Source of the DNA: Amorphophallus konjac
Lineage: Eukaryota > Streptophyta > Magnoliopsida > Alismatales > Araceae
Assembly: GCA_022559845.1 (NCBI GenBank)
Contig: CM040117.1
Coordinates: forward strand, 82,782,559 to 82,846,558
Length of the DNA: 64,000 nt
Direction: 5' to 3'
Both the position numbers and the translations under genes were made by a program. Under the pieces are notes generated by a model, which did not search any database, was not told where the DNA came from, and worked only from the letters and a program-made list of their open reading frames with translations. This document shows, piece by piece, positions 41,641 to 53,955 of this stretch (its first letter is position 1; each line of letters opens with the position of its first letter).

Positions 41641-44040
41641 TGATGATAAAATGATGTGTGTGAGAGTTCCAAAAGATAGAGTAGAAATATTTCAATGAGT
41701 GTTATGAGAATGAAAGATAAGGCATTCAATCATATTCTCCCTCAAAACTACTCGTTCTCATAAAGCATGAAACATTGAGCACACATAAGGTTTTGAGCAC
41801 ACACAACCAACATTCTCCCCTTTTTTGTCATCTACAAAAAGACAAGGGGTTATGTGACATGATATGAACATGTTAAGCCAAAAGATATGATACCAATTCG
41901 AATACCAATTGATGCTAATTGAAGGCCCAAAGATATGCAATTTCAATTCATGAAAGTTAGCCCCGAAGATATGATACCATTGTTAGAAGAACTCATGTTC
42001 AAAATGATGCATTTTAAAATATGCACTATATGCATGCTGAAAATGCTAAATATGCAAATATGCACATGATGAGCTTCATCTTTAAAATACAATGAATATG
42101 CACTATGTGAATGCTAAGTATTAAAGATATGCAACTATGCACAATATGACTTCCATCCTTCAAAACCAAAGTTTATGCTCAGAATTCGACCAAAGGGGAA
42201 TGCATGAACATGCAAGCACACAAGCACAACCGTCATGCACACAAATATTACATATAGTAACTCCCCCTAAATGAGACATGGGTTAAGAAAAGAGCATGTG
42301 ATTCAAATTCAAGAATGTAAGACATGAAGCATAACTAAAAGAGTTTTACATAAACAACTAGAAGTACTTCATAGACCATGAATGTAGGTAAATTCATAGT
42401 ATACATTCATCACAAAGACACCCATATGTGAAATGTGATGCATGATTAATGAACTTCAAAGTATATGAATTTTTAGATTTTCTAAAGAACACTATAAGGT
42501 AATCTCTTCTCTACACTTTCACTATAGATTCTTGACTTTCGGTAGCTTCGCACAACCTTTTTTTTCATTTCCTTTTATGGACATCACCGTTCGGCACAAA
42601 TTTCCTCATATGTCTCAATGGAGATTCTCGGCAACTAGGATTCGTCATGCATGTGGTTTTTTGCTTTACCTTTCGACGCGAGTTTCCTCATTTATCTTAA
42701 TGGGGATTCCCGGCTATTCGGTTCCACATTCCACTTATTTATCATTGTGGGGTAGGCAATTTTTTCCTCACGAATACTCTTTAATGTCCATGTAGAGATT
42801 TAAATTCCCATTAAAGTGTTGGAAAGAATTTTTTAAATCCTTATCAAATAAAGTCATTAAATTCATTAAGTACAAAAGTATGGGGGTAATGTATTATTTT
42901 GCATGTATAAGATGAATTTGACAAGTCACGGCTATGACTCCCCCTAAATGTATGCACGGTCAGAAATAAATCCTCCCCTTTAGTGTATGACATATATCAC
43001 GTATGAATGAAATCACTGCAATGTTGTTTAAGAAGGAGGTGAGGTCTTAGAAAATTCAAGGAAGGGTTTTGTAAACTTGTACATGAAAACATGCAAGGAT
43101 TCAGTAAAACATTTATGCAAGCACTCAAGATTCAAGATATGCAATTGTCATGAAATCTATGCATATGCCCTATATGTATGAATATGCACTATGCATCTTT
43201 TTGTCATTTTGTGTGCCCGTAAATCATGACATTCAAGCATAAATAAGTCAAAATATGCATGAGACTCAAATTCACAAAACATGTATAGTATGTGAATGAT
43301 ATGTAAAAATGCCAATGCAATATTTTTATGGAGATTTTCAATTTTTGTATATTCTTGAATATTCAAGCAAGGATGAAACCAATGAATTCATAAGATGAAT
43401 TTTTCAATGAATCTAGAACTGAATGGAGAGCATTTTATTTCAGATTTTATCATGAAGAACCATTTTCCTTAAAACCCAAACATTCAACCGTGATTATTCA
43501 AAATAGTATTGCATGAGATAAATTTTCAGTTTGAACAAATCAAGCAAATTGTCATTCATACAAAGCAACCACACAAGGTCAATGAGCTTTAAACTGAGCC
43601 ATGGTCAACATTCAATACCAATTGTTACATTTGATCAAGTAATTCCACAGTTCAGAAATTTTTACATTTTTGAAACAAGAGAAATTTTCCGATTCAATTT
43701 GAAAGATATTACAATTCAAAGGTAAATTTGATTTCATGGAAAAATATATTTTCTCATAAGCCAAACAATTCAATTTTTGAATTTTGGTACAAGGCGGAGA
43801 ACTTTGATCCGATGATCAACTCACGCATAGTGATAGCTTCCTGACAGACTTAATCTGTCATTACACTTATCAGCATTTGATATACTAAATATTCATTCAT
43901 TGAAAGCTTGTATGACTTGTGAAGAAATGCAATTCAAACAAAATATGATATGAAAAACATAAGATATTAACATAAGTAGAAAACATCAAAATCACCAATT
44001 TTGATAATAAAGAAGCAAAGTTGAGGTTTTACCAAATGAG
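41641..44040. other. Sirevirus D non-coding interior
   Basis: AT-rich sequence without pol homology. 42560-42820 matches the Ogre 3' UTR (see separate entry). Elsewhere I see only many TGCA/ATGCA-rich words and no gene. Confidence 0.6.
42560..42820 (-). repeat. Captured Tat/Ogre 3' UTR segment
   Basis: In reverse complement it aligns with 10630-10920: shared words include GGGGTAGGCA, TTTTTCCTCACGA, GTAGAGATTTAA, CGCGAGTTTCCTCAT, TCTCAATGG and GGGGATTCCCGGCTA, in the same order, with two of the 88-bp units. Similarity is about 75% by eye. Both copies run sense in their host elements. Confidence 0.8.
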
Positions 44041-44135
44041 TGTGTCTTGTTCCCTTTTATTGGAACCCATTTCATTCTTTATTTAGCTCAAGGCACACCT
44101 TCATCAAAAGCAACTCATTTGACGGATTTTGGCAC

Positions 44136-46327
44136 TCAAGCCTTCTTGGGTCCTTGGATGTTAGTAGTATTTCTACCAAAAGCTTTCTTATTTTTCATTG
44201 CCACAATATCATCATTCTTCATGATCCTACAATCCTCAATGACATGTCTATAGTTTCCACAATAAAAGCATTGAGGATTGGCAACTCTATCAAAAGATTT
44301 TCTTTTACCATGATCAAAAGAGTTTTCAAAAATATTCTTTCTTCTATTTTCAAAAGGTCTAGATTTAATAAAATTAAACCTAGCATTCATTCTAGAAGCA
44401 TGAAAATTATCAGTTTTCAAAGATCAACACTCTTTCATAACATGCCCGTACTTCCACAATGAAAATAACAAGGACATGTGGGTCTACGGAATGACTTTCC
44501 ATTGTTTGTATGAGTTTTTGTAAATAATTTTTTCTTATAGGATACAAACTTTTGAGTATGAAAGACATGTTCATTTCTGAATTTTCTTTGAAAGTCAAAT
44601 TTAGCATTCATGACACGATAATCATCATTTTATTTCACAAAATAATTATCCATCATATGCCTAAGTTTATGACAATAAAAGCAAGAAACATTTCTTCATC
44701 TTTTGAAAGAAGATTTATCTTCACATGCATGTTGGTCATCCTTTTTCATGATATTATAATCATCCATTTCATGGCCATGCATGCCACAATAAAAGCATTC
44801 AACATTCAATTTCATTTTTCGCCCACTTTGAACTTTTTGAAACCCTTTTTGTATTGTGGACTTTGTATTGAAAATTTTCTTTTTCTCAAAATAGTTTTCA
44901 AAAATTTTCTCTTGAGAAGTGGGAGGAGGAGCTTTGGAGGTGCTAGGAATGTCGAAAGCATGAACAAAAGAAGTTTTCAATTTTTTTTTAAAAGATTTTT
45001 TATTCATAGCATTGTATCCTATACCCTCCTTCTGAACATTCATCTTTATACCAAGCATTTTGTCCAAAGTTTCTTTGCCCTTGACAAATCTCGACAAATC
45101 ATTCTTCAAATTATATATCTCATTTTCACATACAAGGATTTTATCACTAAGCAAGCATTTCACAGATTCCAAGTTTTTATTTTCTTCCATGATTTCCTTA
45201 TTTTCATCATTTATAGCATGCAGTTTTTCAGTTAAGTTTTCAAGAACTTTCTCAGTTTCAACGAACTTTGAAATCTTAAGATGCAACTGCTCATTTTCAG
45301 ATTTCAACCAGGTATTTCCTTTTTCAAGTTTATCAAAGTATTTCAAGCTACCTTCAAGAAGAGAAATTTGAATTAGCATAACACCATTTTTCTTTTTAAG
45401 ATTTTCATTTTCATCCATGATGCTCTTGCTATCAATTTCAGAATCAAGTAATTTCTCAAACATTTTCTCATCATCAAAAAGAGAAGCTAATTTATTCTTA
45501 AGGTATTCTTCATTCTTCTCAAGTAAAGAGATTTTAGACAACAATGTTTCATTTTACTCACGTAAATCATGACAATCATTTTCAAGATTCAAAGATCTAT
45601 CAGATTTTGCAACCAAGGTGTGCTCTTTACGCATGTCAAAAATTTCTTTATCAGGCTCATCTATTCTATATTCCAGATCATCATTTTGTCTTTCTAAACA
45701 TTCATTTTCTAACTTCAAAGCTTCATTTTCCTTTTTCAATATTTTACAGTTTTCACAAGAAGGATTTGCATACATAATATTTTCAATCTTTGATTCAAGC
45801 ATTTTGAACTTTACACATGTAACAGATGTACTCAGAATTTCTTTAAATTTATTTCTTAGTTTCTTGTTTTCATATTTAAATTTTTTACATCTTTCATGTA
45901 TTTCAGCGTATGCCAATTGCCATTCCTCAATTGAAGGCTCTTTAGAGTTAGAATTTACGTGACTTGAGCTTTCTTTGCTCTCTTCATCATTGGTCATTAA
46001 GCTTGAACCGACTTGGGAATTTTCTGCATTTACCTCAAACCTAGCCAATTTTTTCCATACTTCTCTGGCTGACCTACAAGGAGAAATTCAAGAAAGAACA
46101 TTAGACTCTATGCAATTCCTCATAAAATTCAAGGCTTTAAGATTGACATCATTTTTCTTTATATACTTTAACCTCCATTTAGCTTCATCTGATGGAAGTT
46201 TATGTGGACCGTTACATATAACTTCCCAAATTTCAGGTTCATTAAAACCAAGATAAGCACACATGCTATTTCTCTAAGAAATGTTGTTATTTCCATTATA
46301 ACGAGAATGAAGAGTAAAGCTAGACAT
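44136..46327 (-). pseudogene. gag: Sirevirus D gag (broken)
   Basis: ATG 46327 starts 80 bases after the primer site. The N-terminal Copia gag core reads EPEIWEVICNGPHKLP, AKWRLKYIKKND, ALNFMRNCIESNVLS, SAREVWKKLARFEVN. Stops are at TAG 46274-46276 and TGA 46088-46090. Long Lys/Glu/Asn-rich coiled-coil segments follow (46048-45554 and 45544 to about 44950). At the end are four knuckle-like motifs spaced about 100-200 bp: CFYCGMHGHEMDDY, CFYCHKLRHMMDNY, a third broken by one missing base near 44450, and the intact CFYCGNYRHVIEDC near 44250. Two have Tyr for the last Cys. It would package RNA; it is not functional as read. Confidence 0.8.
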
Positions 46328-46392
46328 GATGCTAAATGCAACTCACCAAGGGATCACTCTAATGGTCGTTACACCCAAGAAAATAGAGCCGT

Positions 46393-46407
46393 GGCTCTGA
46401 TACCAAT
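46393..46407 (-). other. Sirevirus D primer binding site
   Basis: GGCTCTGATACCAAT on +, so ATTGGTATCAGAGCC on -, matching initiator-Met tRNA, adjoining the LTR edge at 46408. Confidence 0.95.
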
Positions 46408-47712
46408 TGTTGGTCCCCGGGTAGGCGAGTAGATAAGAAGGGGGAGTTGAATTGTCCCCCACGAGCGATGGTAATTTTAAAACTTAACTAAGCAGAATTA
46501 ACAAATTTGACGAGATTGAATAAATTAATCTAAACAGAGTAAACAATCTCTCTCAATCTTCCCGAGCTCACACGTTCAAGCAAAGAGTTAAGCCCTTAAC
46601 CGCATCACACAAGGAAATCTAGGCGATTGAAATTAGCTCAAGCAATTAGGATTCGCTCTTGCTCACCAATCACACATGCATAGATTTAAACCACAATCAA
46701 GCAAACCACATGGCTCAAGGATTTTTAAGGTGGTTCGGGACCACGACGGGATCCCTACGTCCACCTTTTACAAAATCGGTAAGGCTTCACTCGGGGATAA
46801 ATCCCCAACACGGAGGCGACGCTCCAAACACACATGACGACGCCTGCACACACACACGGGGATAAATCCCCACGAGGAGAACTCTCCTCACGCTGTAGAC
46901 ACAGCAACACGGGGACGAACCCCAAACGCTCTGGATCATAAATCCATCAGTAACACACACATACACGTTGCAACAAACGCATCACCGTAGACACGACTGT
47001 ACGCAGATGGTCACACACACATAATATCACTTGTTCAGAAAATAAATACAAATATTCAAGATATGCTCAACCCAAGATATAGAACATGAAACACATCACA
47101 AAGAACAAATAGAAGATATAAAAATGATCCCCTTTTGTCTTCAATAGTCGGAAGACCATGTTCTTTGAGGCACAAGTCAGAGGGAAGACTGATGTAGTCG
47201 ATGTGAACGTCCTCTTGTTCCTCTCGTCGATCCGCTCCTTTTCTTCCTCTTTCACGAACCCCGGAGATGCCTTGATGGAGATCAAAACCCTTGCCCAAGC
47301 TCTTCTTTTCTCCTCCTTGGCCTTCTTCGCCTACAAGATAGAAAACATTAGCATAAAAGGGGTTTCTCTTATTAAATTCGTAGGTCACAAGAGAGTATAT
47401 ATAAGAGACATGAAAAGACCCATATACCCATGCAAAACCCTTGCAAAATAACTCTAATATGTCTATCAATAACCTAGGGGCATTGGGGTAAAATTTCAGT
47501 CCAATTGGAGCCCATTTGGATGGGTTTCGGTGGCTTACGGAAAACCCGCGCGGAGTGCAGAAACCAGATGGGTCGACCCATCTAGAAAGTTGGTCATCCC
47601 ATCTCTGGGCAGCAATCTGTCTTGCCCAGACAGAGTTACAGGGGTCGACCTAGTTGAGCACTAGGTCATCCCATCTAGCAGGTAGCCCCTGTTTGGGGTA
47701 TTTTCAGCCTAG

Positions 47713-47717
47713 GGGTC
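47713..47717. repeat. Target-site duplication GGGTC, left
   Basis: GGGTC before TGTTGGCCCC matches 50053-50057. The target was a GGGTCGACCC palindrome of the host LTR. Confidence 0.95.
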
Positions 47718-50052
47718 TGTTGGCCCCGGGTAGGCGAGTGGACAAGAAGGGGGGGTTGAATTGTCCCCCACTAAAGAAGGTAAATTAAAAACTAACTATG
47801 TGGAATTAACAATTATGATAAGATTGAAGGGATTAACCTAGAAAGTGTAAGCTAAGTTCACTCAATCTCTTCCGACTCACTCGGACATGTAAACACAATT
47901 GTCAAACAAGTATGACACACAGTGGAATTTAGACAATCAAGCAATGTGTGTGAACAATGTATGATTTGAAACACAATCTCCTGTGAATGAGATACATGAT
48001 AAAGAGGCAACCACACAAGACAAACCATAGGACATTGAGATTTTTAAGGTGGTTCGGGACCACGACGGGCTCCCTACATCCACCCCTTACCAACTGGTAA
48101 GGCTCCACTCGCTGGATAGACTAGCACGGGGAAAACTCCGCAACACGGAGGAAGGCTCCAACACACACGGGGATAAATCCCCAACACGGAGCAACACTCC
48201 AACACACACACACACATAGGAATACGCCTGCACACACACACGGGGACGCGCCCCAACACACACACAAACACGGAGACAGAGTATCCAACACGATCCAACA
48301 CCGGAGCACAATGCACACAGACTTGCCGCAACAAATGCAGCAAAGGACATACACAAACACGAGCCGCAACACCCCGCAGCACCGAAATCACACAACCGTA
48401 CACAGACGGTCACACACACACGAAAATCTTTATGAGTTTAGGAAATCAAAACACATACTCATGATATGCTCAGACACAAATGAAACCCTTAAGAACAATC
48501 ACAAATGGATAGGAGTAAGATGTGGAAGTTGTTCCCCCTTCGATTTTCAGGCCGAATGATGATGTTCTTTGATGCTTGATTTGGAGGTAAGCCGGATGCC
48601 GTCGATTTGAACATCAATGCATTCCTCTCTTCAATCCGCTTCACTTTCTCTTCATGCACTATCTCCAAATCCTCCTAGATGTTGATCAAATCTTCTTGGC
48701 TTGAGCTCTTCCTTGCTATCTCCTCTTTCTCCACTTGCAAGAAGGAAAACATCAACACATTAGGGTTAAGAGTTGTTAAATTCGTAGCTCTCACTTAAGC
48801 CAATATAGAAAACACCAAAAGACCAACATAACCCTTCTAGAATCCTTCAAAAAACCCCTAATAAGTCTACCACCAACCCAAGGACAAAGGGACATAAGGT
48901 TAGGCACTTTTTGACTTGGTTTAGATGAGTTTCGGAAACACGTTTTTGAGTTTTAGACGTTGGCGGTCGACCGAAAATTAGGGGCGGTCGACCGGAAATA
49001 CACAGACCCCGAACCTTTTGGTTCTGGGAATTTCGGTCGATCGGAATGAATAGTGTCGGTCGACCGGAATGAACAGTAATGAACAGTGTTCCAGATTTTG
49101 AGAAGTTTAGTCTGATATATAAAAACCCGATATTTAAAAACCCAATGAAAGATTGAAAAGGTTAGATGATAAATGACTAACAACCAATTGTTTCTTGGTA
49201 TTAAATAATGTAAAAACATATACCAACCACTTCCATCAAGATCAAAAAAACTCCAAAAGGAAACTTACCATTTTCTCCCAAAAACATACACATGCAAAAT
49301 ACCAAGTTCTCACCATGATCTTTGCTACCTTTGCATATGGGATTGGCATTGTTTTCCAAACCTACATAATAAGATAAATGAAGTTAAAATCATATGATGT
49401 GTATATGAAAAACACATGATCAAGTTGCATCAAAGCATTTTGAACATTCAATAATCGCAACATAGGATTATGACCATAAGGCATATGTGTGAACAAGGTG
49501 TGAGCAACTTGTAACCATGAAGAAGGTGCAGAAAGCACATACATTAAAATCCAGGGTCAATGTGCATAAAAGCACTTTGGAAAACATAGCAGCTACAATC
49601 TTATAAGAAGATCATATAGTCTTGAACTTTTTGCACTTAGAATGAGCATGATAACCAAATTCACATGAAAAGAATAGGACTCTAGCTCAAGGGTCCTATG
49701 AACACATCCATGAACATACAAGATGAAAATATGCAAGCTTATTAATTTTGCACTCCATCATCAAGATTAAATAGCCCATGTCAACCCAAGTAACTCATTA
49801 GCAAACAAGCCAAATGAAGACCATATCTTGTGAGATCTAATGAGCTATACATGCAACCCAATGACATCAACTCAAAATAGCTTCATGAGCCATGCATTTA
49901 GACACCATGAAAATCTCATTCAAGCTCATTCAATACAAAACCATCTTTCAACTCATCAGTCAAGATATAAACATGTTAATGAAACACACACAAGCACAAT
50001 CGTTTTGTTATCATTAAAATCAAACACAAAACATCAACTAGGGAATGCATCA
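47718..50052 (-). mobile_element. Solo LTR G of a related Sirevirus (2335 bp)
   Basis: It starts TGTTGGCCCCGGGTAGGCGA and ends TAGGGAATGCATCA, flanked by GGGTC duplications. The first 50 bases and the last 60 resemble LTR D, so it is a sister family. No internal region is present, so it arose by recombination between two LTRs. It holds CGGTCGACCG palindromes (48962-49068), a TATA-like CTATATTGG on - near 48800, and a long (CA)n-rich zone (48180-48420). Confidence 0.9.
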
Positions 50053-51364
50053 GGGTCGACCCAGACAGTGGGGGGGTCGACCCATTCAAGCTTTGGACTT
50101 TGTAAAATGATTTTTAATGATGATCTAATGATCTTAACATGCAAGCCAATGAATTCAACATTCATACATGAATTTATATGATGAAAAATAAGTTAAATCA
50201 AATGGTTTGCATGACAATCAACGATTATGAAAGGAACCATAAAGATGACACATGAAAGCATAAACCAAGCCCAATATTCATGTGAGCATTCGACAACCAT
50301 GTATCAAGGATTATGAGAACACATATCAAGCATATTCTACAAAGATTCACAAAAGCCCTTCCATTTGCATTCTAGGCCACAAAGACCACAATAAGAATAT
50401 GCATGAACATGTAAGTGAGTAAAGGCTAGCATAAGGAGTTTTATGTGAAAGGCTTAACCAAAACTCACTATCATGACTTTTGACACCTCTTGAAAAATAT
50501 GCATGGGATGCATTCATGAACAATAAAAAATACCTATTGAAACTTCATTCCATAAAGGCCATTCTCCACAATTTTGAAGATGCATATTATAGACATCCAC
50601 CCAACTAAGGATAGAAACGAAAAATCATGCATCCAAGCAAATCCATGAGGCTATCAGGCCATGCATCTATTTCATGAAAAAGCATGATTCAAACCGGTTT
50701 CAACCAAGACTTAAACTCATATTGAAGAAACATGAAACATATTCTCAAACTATCAAATCCTCAATTAAAGATGTGATCATTTAGACATGCATATAAGCAA
50801 TACATGTGAGCATCATAAAATCCAATTTCACCAAAATTCAAATGGGTTAGCTTAATCAACTTTCAAGCACACACTGAGCACATTTCCATATTTTGCCAAA
50901 ACGAAAATACCAAGAATCCATATAATGAGATAGCATCATTCAAATCACATTCATCAAATTTCAAGTTAATAGGTTAAGTACTTTTCAAGCCCAAAAACCT
51001 CATGAGGAAGAATGCATGAAAATACCCAATCAAGACTTTGAAAACCTATTTGATGAAATGCATGAAACATGGAAGGAGTCAACGCAATACAATGAGTGAG
51101 TCAACTCACTTTTGGAAGAAGAGCTTCATTGATGCAATACTTTGAGTTCCAAGCATGAATCATAGATTTTGATCCTGCAAGCCAAGATAAACATAGCATG
51201 AGTTCCTTAAACAACAATCATGACTTCCAATTGAGATCCTTGAAGTCATTCTTCAACTCATCAAAACAAGATGCAAACATGTTGCTCAATGAATTACACA
51301 CACAAGCACAATCGTTTTGATATCATTAAAACCATACACCAAACATCAACTAGGGGATGCAACA

Positions 51365-51369
51365 AAGGT
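51365..51369. repeat. Target-site duplication AAGGT, right
   Basis: Right copy of the Sirevirus D duplication, matching 38989-38993. Confidence 0.95.
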
Positions 51370-52114
51370 GTTTGCTCACAGGTACTATCAGTGTGTTGCT
51401 CTGAGTAACCAGAGTGTATGGAGGTGTTTTCTCCGTCGTCCCCTCTGTGGTATCAGAGGAAGGGAGATCTTGATCTCTAGGTTTTGGGTAACTTCGTGTT
51501 GCTCATGGGGTTCCCTCTGTGCTTTAGAGGAAGATAGGACTGGTCCTCTGGTTGTGGGTAACTGGGTGTTACTCATAGTTCATTTTGATTTGATTAGAAG
51601 AAGAGAGGAGAGTGTTCTTCTAGGTCAAGCTATAAGTCAGCGTTTATTTACAGACTGAGTCTGCGGTTCTTGCTGTTGCAAAGGGAAGCCACACTCAGGT
51701 TTGAATGTGGGGTGGACGTAGATCTGCGTGGCAGATCGAACCACCTAAACATTCTGTGTGTCGTGATTTACATTGGTGTGATTGGCCCTTATCATCTTCC
51801 TCCATTCACAAGTTTACGTATGAACTGATCTTCCCTATACGCTAAGTGGCTGTATTGCATTCTGTTAGATCTGTCTGATCTGAGTGGATTCTGTGAGATA
51901 GCATTATCTTAGTTTGTGCATTCTTGTCACTTTCGTTTATATTGTTCTCACAGATATCATCTAAGCTCATGATTTGATAGCTGAGTGTTAAATTATCTTA
52001 CGCTTAAAAATTGAGGTTAAAATTTTTATAGGATCTATTCACTCCCCCTCTAGATCCTGCTACGCACACATTATCATATACTTGCTTCCGGCTTTGCCTA
52101 TAGAGCACACAACA
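51370..52114 (+). mobile_element. Sirevirus A LTR, piece 3 of 3
   Basis: It continues the LTR to its end GCACACAACA, giving inverted ends TGTTGTG/CACAACA with 24981. A segment TTCACTCCCCCTCTAGATCC near the end is typical of Sirevirus U5. A primer site follows directly. Open frames here are not convincing genes. Confidence 0.8.
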
Positions 52115-52115
52115 T

Positions 52116-52131
52116 TGGTATCACAGATACT
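52116..52131 (+). other. Sirevirus A primer site remnant
   Basis: TGGTATCACAGATACT one base after the LTR end resembles the initiator-Met tRNA site (TGGTATCAGAGC) with changes. Only about 20 bases of Sirevirus interior survive before CACTA sequence resumes. Confidence 0.7.
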
Positions 52132-52134
52132 CCT

Positions 52135-53955
52135 CTATTATAACTCTAAAGTCTACGAAATTAAAAGTTAAATTAAATACTCACATGCGAGGGCTGTGCT
52201 GTGCTCGAGGGTGCTCCCTGAGTCAAAATCCCCGCCTGGGCCAGGAGGGTAGCAACCGCCCGAGTAAAGCGTGCCTCTACTGCATGTTGGACGATGGATG
52301 TAATCTGGCTCGTAGAAGCGCCGATGGAGGGAGTAGAGAAGGAACTGCTACCGGGGTAGGACGAAGTTGAGGCCGAAGAAGATGCTAGAATCGAGCTGGT
52401 CTCCAAGCTCTGCCCAAAACCCTATACTCGTCCTTTCTTCGGTGGGCCGATTGCTGCAACCCATGCCTCAGGATCTAGCTGCGGCCGCTGCGTCTCCTCC
52501 TCCCCGTACTTTTAAATTATATGCATGTCATATGACTCCTGTAAATTGAATAAAAAATAATATAAATTTAATATTAATCAATCATATTTAAAAATTGAAA
52601 TAGAAAAGAAATGTGTATGTATATAATCTTACCACTACCGAGCAAGCTCTCTCGCTCACATACTGATCGGCCCCCTTCTTCTGGTGAACTGTATCAAATA
52701 AATCGCGGTACGAGACCATACCACCCCTCTTCTTTTCCTGTTATACATGTTATAGAAAATAAATAAGGACATATAAGAAATAAAATATAATAAAATTAAG
52801 ATTATTACTTATCAATCTCTCCTTTAGGGTCGTGAAGGAAACAGATCCAGAAGTATGGATATGCACGTCTAGATGTTGCGCATGTGCGGCTTTGGCTTTT
52901 GCGGATTTGGCCATCCAATTAGGCTCGGCCCATCTATCACAGAGGTCCTCCCAGTACTCTCTCCTCATCCATGTGGGGCCGTGTGCCTTCCAAAGGCCAT
53001 GGTCCTCGCTCCCCCTGGCTAGAGCCTTGGCACGGTCCTGACAGCTGTGTAATTGATGCTTATATTTTATAGTTGATGTGGCCTCCCATGCACGTCGAGC
53101 TCGTTCGGCGTCAGCTGGCCTCACAAACTGATATCCTTCCTGTGAAGAATTCAAATTTTATAAGTTGTCAAATTAAATTACAGAGTTGAGAAATATGTAA
53201 TTTAAAAGATTAAATTGTATACCATGAACTCATCGTATAATCGATCACGGATATCCTGAGGAAACTGTCGAAATGACTTATATGGGCTGGTCACATGTCG
53301 CTCAATAATGTTGGTAATAAAACGAGAAGCGTAATTGTGCTCTACTTTATCCCTACAATTATAGATGTTAAAATGATGGCCAACATTTATATAGTTGATG
53401 GATAGATAACGAACATAATTTATGAGTTTAAATATTTACTCAGAGACCCAACATGGCTTGCATCCTCTTGCAACACGACCTGGTCGCCCTCGTGATGACT
53501 AACAACATTGTCTGCCGGTTGTGTGCCCGGGTGGGCGGATGAGCCAACTATCGCAGGTGGTGTGCCCAACGTACCGATTACAAGTAAAATAGAAGTAGTT
53601 AATCAGAATTTAGATCATTATTAAAAAAAGAATTTATTCAACAAGTAAACATATAGAATTTTCATATGGTGTACTCTTACAAAAAGAGATGAAATTCCAA
53701 GCCCCTATTTTTAGTGGATGGCCAATCAACAAGGACAGGTTCGTCCTCACCGCCATCTATTTATTCGTCCTATTGATCATCCATTTGCAGAGCCCACTCT
53801 TGGTATGGCCTTTCGAGTTGCACAATGTTTACTAGTTTTCCATCCTTAAATATTACAATAATTGCATCAGTCTCTCTTTAACAAGCCTTATCTCCAAAAT
53901 CCTTCATTGCCACAGTAAAAGGGTCATGATGTTGCAACTCAGTCGTGGTAATATG
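52135..53955 (-). mobile_element. CACTA transposon 1, resumed internal segment
   Basis: CACTA exons on - with AT-rich introns resume after the nested insertions. The segment is cut near 53955 by Sirevirus sequence, so the other CACTA end is missing here. Confidence 0.75.
52185..53945 (-). pseudogene. CACTA 1 transposon protein (Transposase_24/Ptta-En-Spm type), exons
   Basis: Exons judged from frame and GT/AG borders: about 53945-53681, 53575-53440, 53352-53223, 53139-52809, 52737-52633 and about 52520-52185, joining the last exon at 24819-24766. The core exon reads EYWEDLCDRW, WMAKSAKAKAAHAQ and HTSGSVSF, the hallmark of the plant Ptta/En/Spm family. Before it comes DKVEHNYASRF with a PQDIRDRLYDEFM segment. 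After it come RGGMVSYRDLFDTVHQKK and WVAAIGPPKKGRV. Stops are present: three in the first exon, and one after KKGRV. This small CACTA protein binds subterminal repeats. The intron before the last exon received the Sirevirus nest. Confidence 0.75.

Larger units (their letters stand above)
38994..51364 (-). mobile_element. Complete non-autonomous Sirevirus D (12371 bp including a solo LTR)
   Basis: LTRs at 38994-41624 and 46408-51364 flank a 4.8-kb interior on the - strand. Ends are TGTTGGTCC...GATGTAACA (left) and GATGCAACA (right), with 5-bp duplication AAGGT. The primer site is at 46393-46407 and the Sirevirus-style polypurine tract at 41626-41640. The interior holds a broken gag with four zinc-knuckle-like motifs and about 2.4 kb of non-coding sequence; there is no protease, integrase, RT or RNase H. 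It therefore depended on autonomous relatives. LTR similarity looks about 93-95% by eye. Confidence 0.9.
46408..51364 (-). mobile_element. Sirevirus D 5' LTR, split by a solo LTR
   Basis: Homologous to 38994-41624 on both sides of the insertion 47718-50052. Without it the LTR is about 2.62 kb. Palindromes GGGTCGACCC are better preserved here than in the 3' LTR (47570-47660 and 50053-50085). The TATA box is near 47393-47405 on -. Confidence 0.9.

Noticed and set aside
44040..45235. Long + strand Phe/Ile/Ser/His-rich frames (44040-44462, 44552-45235)
   Set aside because: They are antisense shadows of the Lys/Glu/Asn-rich gag coiled-coil of Sirevirus D.
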